Below, in pieces: positions 29,440-39,800 of a stretch of DNA of 64,000 nt. The translations under genes were made by a program, and so were the position numbers. Where the stretch lies: NCBI GenBank assembly GCA_963758025.1, contig CAVWUA010000006.1:868001-932000 (forward strand). Direction: 5' to 3'. Every line of letters starts with the position of its first letter. Within the stretch, counting starts at the first letter, position 1. The notes beneath the pieces were generated by a model. It worked only from the letters and a program-made list of their open reading frames with translations, was not told where the DNA came from and ran no database searches. The DNA comes from CAVWUA01 sp963758025. GTDB lineage: Bacteria > Planctomycetota > Planctomycetia > Isosphaerales > Isosphaeraceae.

Positions 29440-30189
29440 TCACATCGCTTCCTTGATTCCCTTCCGGATCAGGAACCAGTTGGCCGGATAGCTCGTCAGG
29501 AAGCCGACGAACATGGCGATCTGCATCGAGAACCAGTACACGGCCGTATTCGGCTCGGGCGGACGCGGGGCGAACAGGACGAAACGGGCCAGGGCCATCC
29601 AGCCGAACATGCCGACCTCGAAGGCCGTCAGCGAGAGCGCGTCGGCCTTGACCGCCGCGAGGATTCCCTCGCCGGGCGAGAGGTTCCGCATCGGCACGAT
29701 CGAGAAATACTGGAACAGGATGCCCGCGAGAAAGGCCAGGAGGTAGTCGAAGAGGAAGTTCGTCGCGAGGATCGAGCTGAATAACGTCACACCGAGCAAA
29801 AAGACGCCCCACTCGGCGATGAAGTCGCCGAGCGTGCAGCCCGCGCCGCAGTGGGTTGTGCCGACGAAGACGGTCTGCCAGAACGGTTTCTCCGGCTTGT
29901 GCTCGTCCCCTTGCTGGTGTTCGTGTTCTTCTCCTTCCCCCTGGTCATCGCCACCGTGCTCGTGCTGGTCCCCTTGCTCTTTGTCGTGCGACATCGCCAT
30001 CGGGCGGCCCATGACCCAGTAGGCCCACAGACCGACCGGCCCGAGGTACAGGCCGGTTAACGGCCAGACCACATTCATGATCGCCATCTTCTGACGACGG
30101 CCCAGAAGGATGTCCGCCAGGACGATCAGCGACGAGATGAACGACGCGACGAGTGCGACGATTGACAGGGTTTCGAGCCAGTCGGGCAT
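29440..30189 (-). CDS. DUF4396 membrane protein with His-rich loop
   Basis: 249 residues from ATG 30189 (open to 30240). Membrane helices: LSIVALVASFISSLIVLADI, MAIMNVVWPLTGLYLGPVGL, AEWGVFLLGVTLFSSILA, FLAGILFQYFSIVPM and FSMQIAMFVGFLTSYPANWF. The family signature GTTHCGAGCTLGDFIAEW is clear, with two Cys and a His. A soluble insert rich in His, Glu, Gln and Asp (DKEQGDQHEHGGDDQ) between helices 2 and 3 could bind a divalent metal. Function is unknown; a metal-related role is an inference from the loop and the His/Cys pair. Confidence 0.88.
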   Translation of the reverse strand: MPDWLETLSIVALVASFISSLIVLADILLGRRQKMAIMNVVWPLTGLYLGPVGLWAYWVMGRPMAMSHDKEQGDQHEHGGDDQGEGEEHEHQQGDEHKPEKPFWQTVFVGTTHCGAGCTLGDFIAEWGVFLLGVTLFSSILATNFLFDYLLAFLAGILFQYFSIVPMRNLSPGEGILAAVKADALSLTAFEVGMFGWMALARFVLFAPRPPEPNTAVYWFSMQIAMFVGFLTSYPANWFLIRKGIKEAM

Positions 30190-30280
30190 GGTGGATACTC
30201 TCGATCGGGGATCATCCGGGACGTTCGGCGTGGAATGCAAAGCCCGAACGCCGCAACCACCGTGCCGACAATCGCGCCGC

Positions 30281-31363
30281 TCAGTGCCGCACCAGCGCCA
30301 GGATGATTTCCAGAGCGATCAGCACGATCACGATGATTTCTAGGACCTCCAGCCGCATCCCGCCGGCTTGCTGGACGAGCAGGTCGTACACATCACCGAC
30401 GGTCTCCAGCTTGCGGCGGATCGACTGCTGCCACTCGTCGAGGTGAAACCGCGCGGAGGCCAGGTCGAAGATGCGCGAGAGGTACTGGTCGCCGATGAGC
30501 TTCAGGTTGTTGTCGGTCCGCTCGAACAGGCTCGTCGCCTCGATCTCCAGCTCGCGGACGTTGCGGATCGCGTCTTCGTGGGAACGCACGAGCAATGGCA
30601 AGCGCCGCCGACGCCTGGGGCGAATCAGCCGATAGGCCCCTTCGAGCCGGTCGTCCAGCCGGTCGTCGATATGGCGGAATTCCAGAAGCTGGACGTTGGC
30701 GAACTCGATCACCTGCAACGTGTCGGCGCACTCGCGGTCGGCGATGAACCCGGCGGCCCAGTCGAGCACGACCAGGTCATTCGGCGCGTACGAGAGGTTC
30801 AGCCTGGTCGCCTCGTGAACCTCGTTGAGGCTCAGCGGGTCAGACTCCAGCCGCACCAGCCCGGCGACCCACGCGGCGTTGGAGGAAAGCCAGTCGTTCC
30901 CCTCGATCGCGCCGAGCTGGAAGACGACATATTCCTCGCTCAGCTCACTGACCTCGAACCCGGTGACGGCCGGCTTGAGTCGCTCGATCCAGGGAGCGAC
31001 GATGAGCCGGGCGGCGGCCGTCAAGGGGGTCATGTCGGCCAGCTCGGCGGCCAGGCTCCGCAGCTCGTCGCGGGTCGTCCGGACCGGGAAGGCCAGCGAC
31101 AGACTGATCGCGCCGAAGTCGAAAACGGAGAGATCGGCGCGAACCGGTCCCGAGACGCTCGCGCCGCCCGGCAACGCGACGCCCGAGGCGTCGAGCGCCA
31201 GCCGTAGCGGGGCGGGGCGGTAGCGGATCGATTCCGGCGTGCGGCGACGCCGGGCGAGCGGTCCCGCGTCCCCCGGAATGAGCGGGCGGGCCTGATCCAG
31301 GTCAATCTCGTAGCCGATGTCGAACGCGAAGGCCAGATGAATCGTGGCGTCGAGCGGTTCCAT
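30281..31363 (-). CDS. RMD1/DUF155-family-like membrane protein
   Basis: 360 residues. The N-terminal half is beta-rich (ATIHLAFAFDIGYEIDLDQA, GFEVSELSEEYVVFQLG). The C-terminal half is long helices (NVQLLEFRHIDDRLDDRLEG, LIGDQYLSRIFDLASARFHL, ETVGDVYDLLVQQAGGMRLE) ending in one membrane helix (VLEIIVIVLIALEIILALV). This helical region and the C-terminal anchor match the RMD1/YagE pattern known from mitochondrial and bacterial proteins. Bacterial function is unknown. It lies between DUF4396 and a kinase gene, same strand, with 91- and 128-bp gaps. No frameshift. Confidence 0.7.
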   Translation of the reverse strand: MEPLDATIHLAFAFDIGYEIDLDQARPLIPGDAGPLARRRRTPESIRYRPAPLRLALDASGVALPGGASVSGPVRADLSVFDFGAISLSLAFPVRTTRDELRSLAAELADMTPLTAAARLIVAPWIERLKPAVTGFEVSELSEEYVVFQLGAIEGNDWLSSNAAWVAGLVRLESDPLSLNEVHEATRLNLSYAPNDLVVLDWAAGFIADRECADTLQVIEFANVQLLEFRHIDDRLDDRLEGAYRLIRPRRRRRLPLLVRSHEDAIRNVRELEIEATSLFERTDNNLKLIGDQYLSRIFDLASARFHLDEWQQSIRRKLETVGDVYDLLVQQAGGMRLEVLEIIVIVLIALEIILALVRH

Positions 31364-31491
31364 GTCACTCCGAAGCTGGGGTGGCGTGGGGGTCCGAGCG
31401 GGTGCGCTCGCATCCTACCACAAACGACCGCGACTCCCGAAAACGAGTTGACGAGTTTCTCACCAGGCCGAAACCCTGGCGGGCGGAGCGA

Positions 31492-33159
31492 TCATCCGGC
31501 GGCGGGGACCGCGTGAGTCTTCTGCTCGATCGCGTGCCACCAGTCGGCGGCCTTGCGCGCGTCCCAGCCGGCCGCATCGCGGCACCCGGCCAGAGCCTGT
31601 TGCAGCTCCTCCGCGCTGGCGAATCGCTCGCCGGGCGTCTTGGCGAGCAGGCGATGGACGATTCCCGCCAGGTCCTCGGGCACGTCGGGCCGGACCTCCG
31701 AGAGCGGCGAGACCGGATCGCGGGCATGGGCGACGAGGAGCTGGATGGACGAATCCCGAAGGAACGGAGGCTGGCCCGTGAGCAGGTAATAGGCCACGCC
31801 GCCGATCGCGTACAGGTCGCAGCGGGCGTCGATATCGCGCCCGCCCGAACCTTGCTCGGGAGCCATGTACTGCGGCGATCCGCTGATCCGGCCGTCGCCG
31901 CTGAGCGCGAGGTCGCTGTCGTCGGTCATCGGCCTGACCAGGCCAAAGTCGAGCAGCTTGACAACGTCGTAATGCCCGCCGCGCTGGGATGCGAAGATGT
32001 TCGCCGGTTTCAGGTCGCGGTGGATCAGGCCCGCCGCGTGCGCCTCGGCCAGGGCGTCGCATGCCTGACGGAGCAGGTAAATCGCGCGACCGGCGGGGAG
32101 CGGGCCATGACGATAAACCAGGTCATCCAGGCTCAAACCTGGTAGATATTCCATCACGTAATAAAATGTCCCGTCGTCGGTGCGGCCGTAGTCGTAGATC
32201 TCCACCGTGTTCGGGTGTGAGAGCCGGGCCGTCGCGCGGACCTCGCGCTCGAACCGGCGCAGGGCCAGGGCATCGCCGGCCTTCTCCGGCCGGATCAGCT
32301 TCACGGCGCACGGGCGCTTCAACAACTGATGCTCGGCCAGGTACACCTCCCCCATCCCCCCACTACCGAGCCGTTCGCGAAGCTGGTACTGGTTGAGCTG
32401 CCGCGCCTCGAATGCCTCGCGGCGGAGCGTGTTGATGATGTGCGTGCCGTAGATGGTCGAGATGGTCCCCAGGATCAACATCAGGATGTTGTCGCTGGCG
32501 ATCTCGAACGTCACCACCCGTCGCGCGAACGCTCCGACCTCGGGATGCCAGAGCCGCAAGACGGTCGCCGTCAGGACCGGCATAAGCGTCATCGGAAGGA
32601 TGTACAACGTGGCACGTCGCCAGTTGTTCGGAATGAACATGCCATAGACCACGATCAACGTCAGCGTGTGTATGATCGTGCTCTTGACGGAGGCCACGGT
32701 CATGAGCCGGTTGTCCGTCCGGGTGTATTCCAGCAGCTTGATATCCAGGACTGCCGAGATGGAGACCGCGGCCGCGCCGAAGATCGCCAGTTCCAGGCCC
32801 CGCAATGCCCGTAGCGAAAGCGGATACCCGCTGGAGAGAACGGCAAACCCGCCCCCCAGCACGCCAAGCACGATGAGATGAACGATCAGCAGGAACGGTG
32901 ATCGGTCCGGGAGGAAGAACCCCCGCACGAAGAACAGCCCGAACCCGATGACCAGCACCAGCGATGCCGCCCTGAGCCGCCGGCGCAGCAGGGTTTGCGT
33001 CTCATCCGAGAGGTGCGGCCCGCTCCCCTCGACGAACGCCGGCCGGGGCATCTGCTGTGTCGTGGAAGACTCGCTCTGCGATGGTGGCGTCTCCACCGCG
33101 GAGAGATCGAGCGTTACGGCGTAAGCGTCCTGGGATGTCTCGTCGGTCGGGGTGCTCAT
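31492..33159 (-). CDS. Ser/Thr protein kinase with N-terminal membrane domain
   Basis: 555 residues. Residues 1-60 are a hydrophilic tail; 64-242 hold about six membrane helices (ASLVLVIGFGLFFVRGFFL, LLIVHLIVLGVLGGGFAVL, IIHTLTLIVVYGMFIP), and 258-525 form a complete kinase: RLGSGGMGEVYLAEHQ, CAVKLIRPEKAG, LIHRDLKPANIFA, LLDFGLVRP, QYMAPEQGSGG and GERFASAEEL. The reversed order (membrane part first) is found in several planctomycete and myxobacterial kinases and suggests that the membrane part senses a signal or lipid state. No partner ECF gene is adjacent, unlike the kinase at 24123. Confidence 0.93.
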   Translation of the reverse strand: MSTPTDETSQDAYAVTLDLSAVETPPSQSESSTTQQMPRPAFVEGSGPHLSDETQTLLRRRLRAASLVLVIGFGLFFVRGFFLPDRSPFLLIVHLIVLGVLGGGFAVLSSGYPLSLRALRGLELAIFGAAAVSISAVLDIKLLEYTRTDNRLMTVASVKSTIIHTLTLIVVYGMFIPNNWRRATLYILPMTLMPVLTATVLRLWHPEVGAFARRVVTFEIASDNILMLILGTISTIYGTHIINTLRREAFEARQLNQYQLRERLGSGGMGEVYLAEHQLLKRPCAVKLIRPEKAGDALALRRFEREVRATARLSHPNTVEIYDYGRTDDGTFYYVMEYLPGLSLDDLVYRHGPLPAGRAIYLLRQACDALAEAHAAGLIHRDLKPANIFASQRGGHYDVVKLLDFGLVRPMTDDSDLALSGDGRISGSPQYMAPEQGSGGRDIDARCDLYAIGGVAYYLLTGQPPFLRDSSIQLLVAHARDPVSPLSEVRPDVPEDLAGIVHRLLAKTPGERFASAEELQQALAGCRDAAGWDARKAADWWHAIEQKTHAVPAAG

Positions 33160-33291
33160 CGGGTCGCACTCGGTCGCGGGTCTCGAAAGTCCACACCCCG
33201 ATCATACACGCTCGCGCCGAGGCTGTCCGTTCTTTCGCTCAAAATGGGGGCGACCGCAAATCACCGCCGGAACGCGTTCCGGTGGTCTCGG

Positions 33292-34419
33292 TCATTCTTC
33301 CGCATCCGGTTGGCCGCTTCCCAGCAGGTGGCAGCTCCTGGCCTTGACGATCATGCGGACCTCGGTCCCCGGCACCAATTCCAGGGCGGCGACGGCCGGA
33401 GCCACCACGCTGACGATCCACGCGATCGACCCGGTACGGACCACGACCTCGGCCTCGCGCCCGTGCGGCACGATCCGATCGACCACGCCCGGCAGAACGT
33501 TGCGGGCACTGAGGCCCTCGACCGGTCCCTGGGCCAGCAGGATGTCGTCCGCGCGGATCATCACGGTTTCCGAGCTGCCGGGAGGCCGGTCCAGGCGCGG
33601 CACGATCAGCTCCGGCCCGCCGTCGAGCCGCAAGACGGTCGCCCCGCCGTCGTCTGTCTGCGCGGCGACCGTCGCCGGGAAGAGATTCCGCACATCTTCC
33701 AGGCGGGCATTCGAACCGCGACGGGCCGACGCCAGCACGTCCAGCGGCAGGCCTTCGGCGACGATCCGGCCCTCGCGGATCAGGAACAGCCGGGAGCCCA
33801 GCGCGATCGCCTCGGCCGGAGAGTGGGTGACGTACAGGAGCGGGATCTGCTCAGCCTTCTGCACGACTTTCAGCCGCTCCAGGAGGGCGTAACGCCCGTC
33901 GAGATCGAGCGCCGAGACCGGCTCGTCACAGATCAAGAGCCGGGGCCGAGGGGCCAGCGCCCTCGCCAGACCGACCCGCTGGCGCTCGCCGCCGGAGAGC
34001 AGCGCGGCCGGGCGATCCCGCAGGTGCTCGACCTCGCACAGGCGGGCCACCTCCGCCAGCCGGGCGTCGGCCTCGACGCGCGGCCAACCCTTCAGGCCGA
34101 ACCGGATGTTCCCCGCGACGTTCCGGTGAGGGAACAACAAATCATCCTGAAAAATCATGCCGATCCGTCGCGATCGCAACGGGGCGTCGATCTTACGCTC
34201 CGCATCGAAAAGCGTCGCGCCGGCAAGAGAGATCCGTCCGCGCTCCGGCCGCGAGAGTCCAGCGATCAGTCGCAGGAGGCTCGTCTTGCCCGAACCGGAG
34301 GGGCCGAAGACCACGCCGCACTCCGCGCCCAGATCCAGCGAGACATCCACGCGCAAGCCGGGATGAATTTCTCGCTCGACCCGCGCACGCAGGATCGGCT
34401 CCGGCAATGGCGTGCTCAA
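33292..34419 (-). CDS. modC: Molybdate ABC transporter ATP-binding protein
   Basis: 375 residues from TTG 34419, chosen because GGAGGA lies about 7 nt upstream and the TTG overlaps the modB stop (TTGA); an upstream start to 34461 is possible. ATPase motifs: VFGPSGSGKTSLLRLIAGL (Walker A), MIFQDDLLFPH (Q-loop), LLSGGERQRVGLARAL (signature), LLICDEPVSALD (Walker B), YVTHSP (switch His). The C-terminal part (VMIRADDILLAQGPVEGLSA, GTEVRMIVKA) is the TOBE/molybdate-binding domain typical of ModC. It powers molybdate or tungstate import through ModB. Confidence 0.94.
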   Translation of the reverse strand: MSTPLPEPILRARVEREIHPGLRVDVSLDLGAECGVVFGPSGSGKTSLLRLIAGLSRPERGRISLAGATLFDAERKIDAPLRSRRIGMIFQDDLLFPHRNVAGNIRFGLKGWPRVEADARLAEVARLCEVEHLRDRPAALLSGGERQRVGLARALAPRPRLLICDEPVSALDLDGRYALLERLKVVQKAEQIPLLYVTHSPAEAIALGSRLFLIREGRIVAEGLPLDVLASARRGSNARLEDVRNLFPATVAAQTDDGGATVLRLDGGPELIVPRLDRPPGSSETVMIRADDILLAQGPVEGLSARNVLPGVVDRIVPHGREAEVVVRTGSIAWIVSVVAPAVAALELVPGTEVRMIVKARSCHLLGSGQPDAEE

Positions 34420-35087
34420 GGCCCTGTCCTCCGGGCGGGCAAGGCCCGCTGGACGACCCACAGGGCCAGGATCGACACACCGGAGATCAAGAGCGTCAAG
34501 GTCCAGGCCCGGGGGATTTCATTGGCCTGCACGGCGTCGTAGATCGCCAGCGCGGCCGTCTGGGTCAGGCCGGGGATGTCGCCGGCAACCATCAAGGTCG
34601 CGCCGAAGTCTCCCAGCGCGCGGGCGAAGGCGAGGATCGCCCCGGCCGCCAGCCCCGGCCACGAGAGCGGGATCGTCACCGCCCAGAAGACCGACCACTC
34701 GCCGCGGCCGAGCAACCGGGCGACATCCTCCAGGGCGGGATCGACTGCCTCGAACGACCCCCGCGCCGGCAGGAGGAACAGCGGGAACGCCGCAACCGCC
34801 GAGGCCACGACCGCCCCCGTCCAGTGGAACACGATCGTGATCCCCAGGTGATCCTCCAGCCAGCTTCCCACGAGCGAACGCCGGCCCAGGACCTCTAGCA
34901 AGACGTACCCGAGGACCGTCGGCGGCAGGACCAGCGGCAAGGTCAGGACACCCGCGAGCAACCCCTTCCCCGGAAACCGCCCTCTCGCCAGCAAGAGCGC
35001 AACGGGCGTGCCGAGCGCGACGGTCGCCAGAGTCGCCAGCGAGGCCACCCGCAGCGACAGCCAGAAGGGCGCGAGGTCGGTCGTCAT
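34416..35087 (-). CDS. modB: Molybdate ABC transporter permease
   Basis: 223 residues with five or six membrane helices (LRVASLATLATVALGTPVAL, GVLTLPLVLPPTVLGYVLLE, WTGAVVASAVAAFPLFLLPA). The permease-ATPase coupling loop is EDVARLLGRGEWSVFWAVTI, ending AFARALGDFGATLMVAG, which is diagnostic of ModB/CysT-type permeases. The stop overlaps the modC start. The solute-binding protein gene modA is not next to it but 7.6 kb away on the same strand. Confidence 0.95.
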   Translation of the reverse strand: MTTDLAPFWLSLRVASLATLATVALGTPVALLLARGRFPGKGLLAGVLTLPLVLPPTVLGYVLLEVLGRRSLVGSWLEDHLGITIVFHWTGAVVASAVAAFPLFLLPARGSFEAVDPALEDVARLLGRGEWSVFWAVTIPLSWPGLAAGAILAFARALGDFGATLMVAGDIPGLTQTAALAIYDAVQANEIPRAWTLTLLISGVSILALWVVQRALPARRTGP

Positions 35088-35121
35088 CGGCGCTTCTCGG
35101 TGCGCAACTGTCTGGAGTCGA

Positions 35122-35613
35122 TCAAGAACTTGGAGCTTTCTTCTGGCTCTCGATCGTCTGCTGGAGCCGGTCGATGGACTGCTGGAGCTTCGGGAGGTAA
35201 TCCAAGGATTTCTCGACCTTCTCGATGCGCTGGTTGTGGAATTCGACGGTGTGGTAAACCCGGGAAGCCCCCCAGAAGGTCGCGATGACGGTTCCGATCA
35301 GCGCGAGGAAGACGGCGAGGAGCGTCGCGAAGATGCGGTTGGTCACGGCGATGAGCGTATCCGTCCGGGTCTGGAAGCGTGCAAGGTCCTCACGCAGTGA
35401 CGTCAACTCCATTGTGAGGGCCTCCTTCCCCGAAACAACCTCCCGCCGCAGGTCGGTCAGGTCGCTGGTCACTTTTTCGTCGATGCGCCAGAGGTGGGAA
35501 TCGAACGTATCGCTGATCTTCTGGAATTGGTCAAGGGCATCCTTCCGAAACGAGCCAAGCTCGCGCTTCAGCTCGGCCAATTGTTCCGCGAGCTGATCGG
35601 TTGGTACAGGCAT
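35122..35613 (-). CDS. Coiled-coil membrane protein
   Basis: 163 residues. Coiled coils flank a single membrane helix: QLAEQLAELKRELGSFRKDA and EALTMELTSLREDLARFQTR before, IFATLLAVFLALIGTVIATF as the helix, and NQRIEKVEKSLDYLPKLQQS after. It resembles small methyl-accepting- or tether-like proteins without any signalling domain. It ends 35 bp upstream of modB on the same strand; whether it belongs to the transporter operon is not clear. The ribosome site is weak. Function unknown. Confidence 0.7.
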   Translation of the reverse strand: MPVPTDQLAEQLAELKRELGSFRKDALDQFQKISDTFDSHLWRIDEKVTSDLTDLRREVVSGKEALTMELTSLREDLARFQTRTDTLIAVTNRIFATLLAVFLALIGTVIATFWGASRVYHTVEFHNQRIEKVEKSLDYLPKLQQSIDRLQQTIESQKKAPSS

Positions 35614-35691
35614 TCGCGGATTCTTTCGGACAGCATAACCCGATACGTGACTTTCTCCACTCGGGACGCTCCAATTCTACACCATTCTCGC

Positions 35692-36717
35692 TCAGAACGC
35701 GTTGTTCGAGACAACCTCACCCCCGTTGCGACTGCCGAGGGCCTGCCAGGCCGGCAGGGTGATCGTTTCCTTGATGAACTGGACGTGGCCGTCAGCGAAT
35801 AGCGAATGGGCGCCGCCGGGGTGCCGGCTCCGGGCGGTGATGTTCAGGGAGAGCCAGTTCCAGAGCGGGTCCGCACGGTTACTGTGCGGCAGGCCGCCGC
35901 GGCAGTCGGGGCGACGATCGTTCGGGGGACGTCGGTGATTGTACATGCTATGCCCCGGCGCACCGTAGTGCCACTTGCTCCCGCGCGTCACCTGAAACCC
36001 TGGCGGCGGGGAGTTCACGCACTGGGCGAGGTAATTCGCGTCGCTGGTGACCGGCGGTCCGTTCGTCTTGTTATCGCCGGTGATGACGAAGCCATTGAGC
36101 GGATTCGTCTTGCCCACGGCGGGATCGGAGCGGATCGTCTCGCTGATGGCGATCGTCATCGACAGTCCGTCCGGGATCGATGCGGGAGAAACATCGGAGT
36201 TCTCATAGAAGACTCCGTTCGGCTGCCCCGCCAGAGGCGCGGCGGGGGTCTGTACGACCGAATAGCCCGAGCCGACATTTAACAAATAATTATGCATGGC
36301 GTAATGTGCCTGCGCCTCCGTCGGCATACCGTCAGTCGGGCAGAGGAACGCGCTGATAAACATCTCCGCACCCGTGTAGTTGGCCGGGGCGATGTCGGGC
36401 GGGAGATTAAAGTTGAAGGCGTTGAAGACCGCCGTTTGCTCCAGTTGAGGCAGCATCTGCGCATAGGCCCCCCAGCAGTTGCCCATCCCGGCGGTGTGGC
36501 TGTTAATCCGTCCGGGCGGGAAAACCCCCAGAGCCGACGCATAATTGTGCATGGCCAGGCCGATCTGCTTCAGGTTGTTTGCACATTGCGAGCGCCGCGC
36601 CGCCTCGCGGGCCGCTTGCACTGCCGGCAATAGCAAGGCGATCAGAACCCCGACGATCGCGATCACCACCAGGAGTTCGATCAAGGTGAACGCTCCGCTG
36701 TCCCGTCGCGCCGTCAT
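35692..36717 (-). CDS. DUF1559 pseudopilin-like protein
   Basis: 341 residues from ATG 36717, with AGAGGGG about 8 nt upstream. N-terminus TARRDSGAFTLIELLVVIAI with the prepilin cleavage pattern, then LLPAVQAAREAARRSQCANN and LKQIGLAMHNYASAL. The C-terminal signature HSLFADGHVQFIKETITLPA and LGSRNGGEVVSNNAF is complete. The frame is intact. It lies 113 bp after the stop of the RND efflux pump. Because that pump has a one-base frameshift near its end, the two genes read as one continuous frame in this sequence; the internal prepilin signal shows that they are separate proteins. Confidence 0.92.
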   Translation of the reverse strand: MTARRDSGAFTLIELLVVIAIVGVLIALLLPAVQAAREAARRSQCANNLKQIGLAMHNYASALGVFPPGRINSHTAGMGNCWGAYAQMLPQLEQTAVFNAFNFNLPPDIAPANYTGAEMFISAFLCPTDGMPTEAQAHYAMHNYLLNVGSGYSVVQTPAAPLAGQPNGVFYENSDVSPASIPDGLSMTIAISETIRSDPAVGKTNPLNGFVITGDNKTNGPPVTSDANYLAQCVNSPPPGFQVTRGSKWHYGAPGHSMYNHRRPPNDRRPDCRGGLPHSNRADPLWNWLSLNITARSRHPGGAHSLFADGHVQFIKETITLPAWQALGSRNGGEVVSNNAF

Positions 36718-36830
36718 CACGTGCCCCTCTCTCTCCGCCCCGCAGGCTAATTGCAACGCCATGCCATTAGACGGCTGAATGTACGGCGTCGGAACCGGTG
36801 AGGCAAGCGAAAAAGGCGGCGGCGATTGGC

Positions 36831-39800
36831 TCACGCGGGCGCGGACAGGCCGTGCGGTTCGTGGTCGGCGGCGGTATCGCCGTTGCCGGTGGGGGCAGGG
36901 CGACGCCTCGGCGGGGGCGGGTTCAGGCGGGCCGGAGACGGCATCGCGGAGGCGCTCGCCGAGCACGAAGTAGATCGGAATGACGAACCGGCCGAGCACG
37001 GTGCTGATGAGGATGCCGAAGACGATCACGACCCCCAGCGAGTTCCGGCTGGCCGCCCCGGCGCCGGTGGCCAGGGCCATCGGCAGGACGCCCATGATGA
37101 ACGCGAACGAGGTCATCAGGATCGGCCGCAGTCGCAGGCGCGAGGCGATCTTCGCGGCGTCGATGATGCTCTTGCCTTCCCGGTCGCGGAGCTGCGCGGC
37201 GAACTCGATGATGAGGATCGCGTTCTTCGTTTCCAGGCCGATCAGCATGACCAGGCCGATCTGGGCGAAGACGTCCAGCGGCATGTCGAACATCCAGAGG
37301 CCCACGATCGCGCCGAACATCGCCAGGGGAACCGTCAGGATGATGACCAGCGGGCGAATCCAGCTCTCGTACAGGGCGCACATGAACAGGAAGACGCAGA
37401 CGACCGACAGGCCGAAGATGAGGGTGGACTGGTTGCCGGTCTTCAGTTCCTGGTAGGTCGTGCCGGTCCACTCGGAGCCGAACCCTTCGGGCAGGACCTC
37501 GTCGGCGACCGCCTGCATGGCCGCGACCGCCTGGCCGGAGCTGTACCCGGGGGCGGGCTGGCCGGTGATCTTGGCACTGTTGTAGATATTATAATGCGGA
37601 GCGTCGATCGGTCCAACCCGGTACGAGACATTCCCCAGCGCGCTCAGGGGGACGGTCTCTCCCTGGCGGTTGAGGACCTTGAGCGTGAGGATGTCGTCGG
37701 GCTTCGTCCGGCGCTGGCCTTGGGCCTGGACCAGGACCTTCCAGACCTTGCCGTAGAGGTTGAAGTCGTTGACGTAGATCCCGCCGAGGTTCGCCTGGAG
37801 CGTGGCGAAGACGTCGGAGACAGGGACCTCCAGCGTGCGGGCCTTGACCCGGTCCAGATCGAAACGGAGCTGCGGCACCTGGACCGAGAACGGCGTGAAC
37901 AGGCCGGTCAGCTCGGGACGCTCGCGGGCCGCCTGGAGGAACTGGTCCGTGACCTGCGCCAGGGCCTCGACCCCCCGGCCTTGCCGGTCCTCGATCAGGA
38001 ACTCGAACCCGCCGGTCGTGCCCAGCCCCTGGATCGGCGGCGGCTGGAAGACCAGGACGAACGCCGACTGGATTGCTCCCGCGACCTGCTTCTGGAGACG
38101 ATCGCCCAGGGCCGAGGCTCGCAGCGTGGGGGCGGAGCGGTGCTCCCAGGGTTCCAGGATCACGAACAAGGCCCCGGCGTTCGACTGGTTGACCTGGGTG
38201 ATCGGGTTGTAGCCGTCCATGCGGACCACGTCCACGACCCCCGGCAGCTTCCGGGCCATCACATCGACCTGCTCCAGCACCTTCTTCGTCGGCTCCAGCG
38301 TCGTGCCGTCAGGCGTCTGCACGGTGACGACGAAGTAGCCCTGATCCTCCAGCGGGATGAATGCCTTGGGCCGCGCGACGATCATCGCGCCGGTCAGGGC
38401 CAGCAGCGCGATCGACGGAATGACGATCGTCCACCAGTGGTGCGCCGTGAAGTCGAGGAAGACGTCGTAGGAGTTCTCCAGCCAGCTCATGCCGCGGTTG
38501 AACCAGCGGAACAGGAAGAACCGCGCTTCGCCGTGATGGTCCTTCGCCTTGAGGAAAAGGCGGGCCATCGCCGGGCTGAACGTCAGGGAGTTCAAGGCCG
38601 AGAAGAGGAACGAGAAGACGATCGTCAGAGCGAACTGGTTGTAGAGCCGCCCGGTCAGGCCGGGGATGAACGCCACGGGGACGAACACCGCGGCCAGGAC
38701 CAGCGTGATCGTGACGATCGGCGCGGCGATCTGCGACATCGCGACCTTCGTCGCCTCCAGGGGCCTCAGGCCGTGCTCCAACTGCCTCTCGACGTTCTCG
38801 ACGACGATGATCGCGTCATCGACCACCAGGCCGATCGCCAGCACCAGGCCGCAAAGGGTCAGCGTGTTGATCGAGAACCCGAAGGCGGCCATCAGGCCGA
38901 ACGTGGCGACCAGCGAGACCGGAATCGCGATCATCGGGATGATCGTCGCGCGGACCCCCTGGAGGAACACGAAGACGACGATCAGGACCAGCACGAACGC
39001 CTCGAACAGCGTGTGCTCGACCTCATTGATGTTTTCCTCGACATACTTGGTCGTGTCGTACACGATCTTGTATTGCAGGTCGGGGGGGAAGCTCTGCGAG
39101 AGGCGCTCCATTTCCCGCTCGACCTGTTCGACGATCTGGAGGGCGTTGGCGTCGGAGAGCTGGTAGATGGGGATCGTCGCGGCGGGCTTACCGCTGAGGA
39201 AACCGGCCATCTCGTAGTTTTCCGCGCCGAGTTCCACGCGGGCGATGTCCCGGATGCGGACGATCGAGCCATCGGACCGGGCGCGGACGATGATCTCCTC
39301 GAACTCGCTGGGCTTCTCCAGGCGCCCCTTGGCGGTGATCGGGTACTCGAATCGCTGGCCGCTCGGCACGGGAGAGGCGCCGATCTTGCCGGCGGCGGCC
39401 TGGCGGTTCTCCTGCTCGATGGCCCGGAGGACCTCATCGGTGGAGATCTGCTGATTGGCCATGCGGTCCGGGTCGAGCCAGATCCGCATCGCGTACTTGC
39501 GCCCGAAGATGTACGCATCGCCGACACCCGGCACGCGCTTCAGGACGTCCACGGCGTTGATCTCGGCGTAATTGTCGAGGAAGTTCGCGTCGTAGGTCCC
39601 TTTGGGGGAGACCAGATTGACCACGCAGACCATGTTGGTCGAGGCCTTCTTGATCTCGACCCCGAACTGCTTGACCTCCTCGGGCAGGACCGGCTTGGCC
39701 GTCTCGACCTTGTTCTGCACGTCCACCGCGGCGATGTCGAGCGGGTAGCCCACGTCGAACGTGGCGATGATCTTCGACAGGCCGTTGGACGTGCTGTCCG

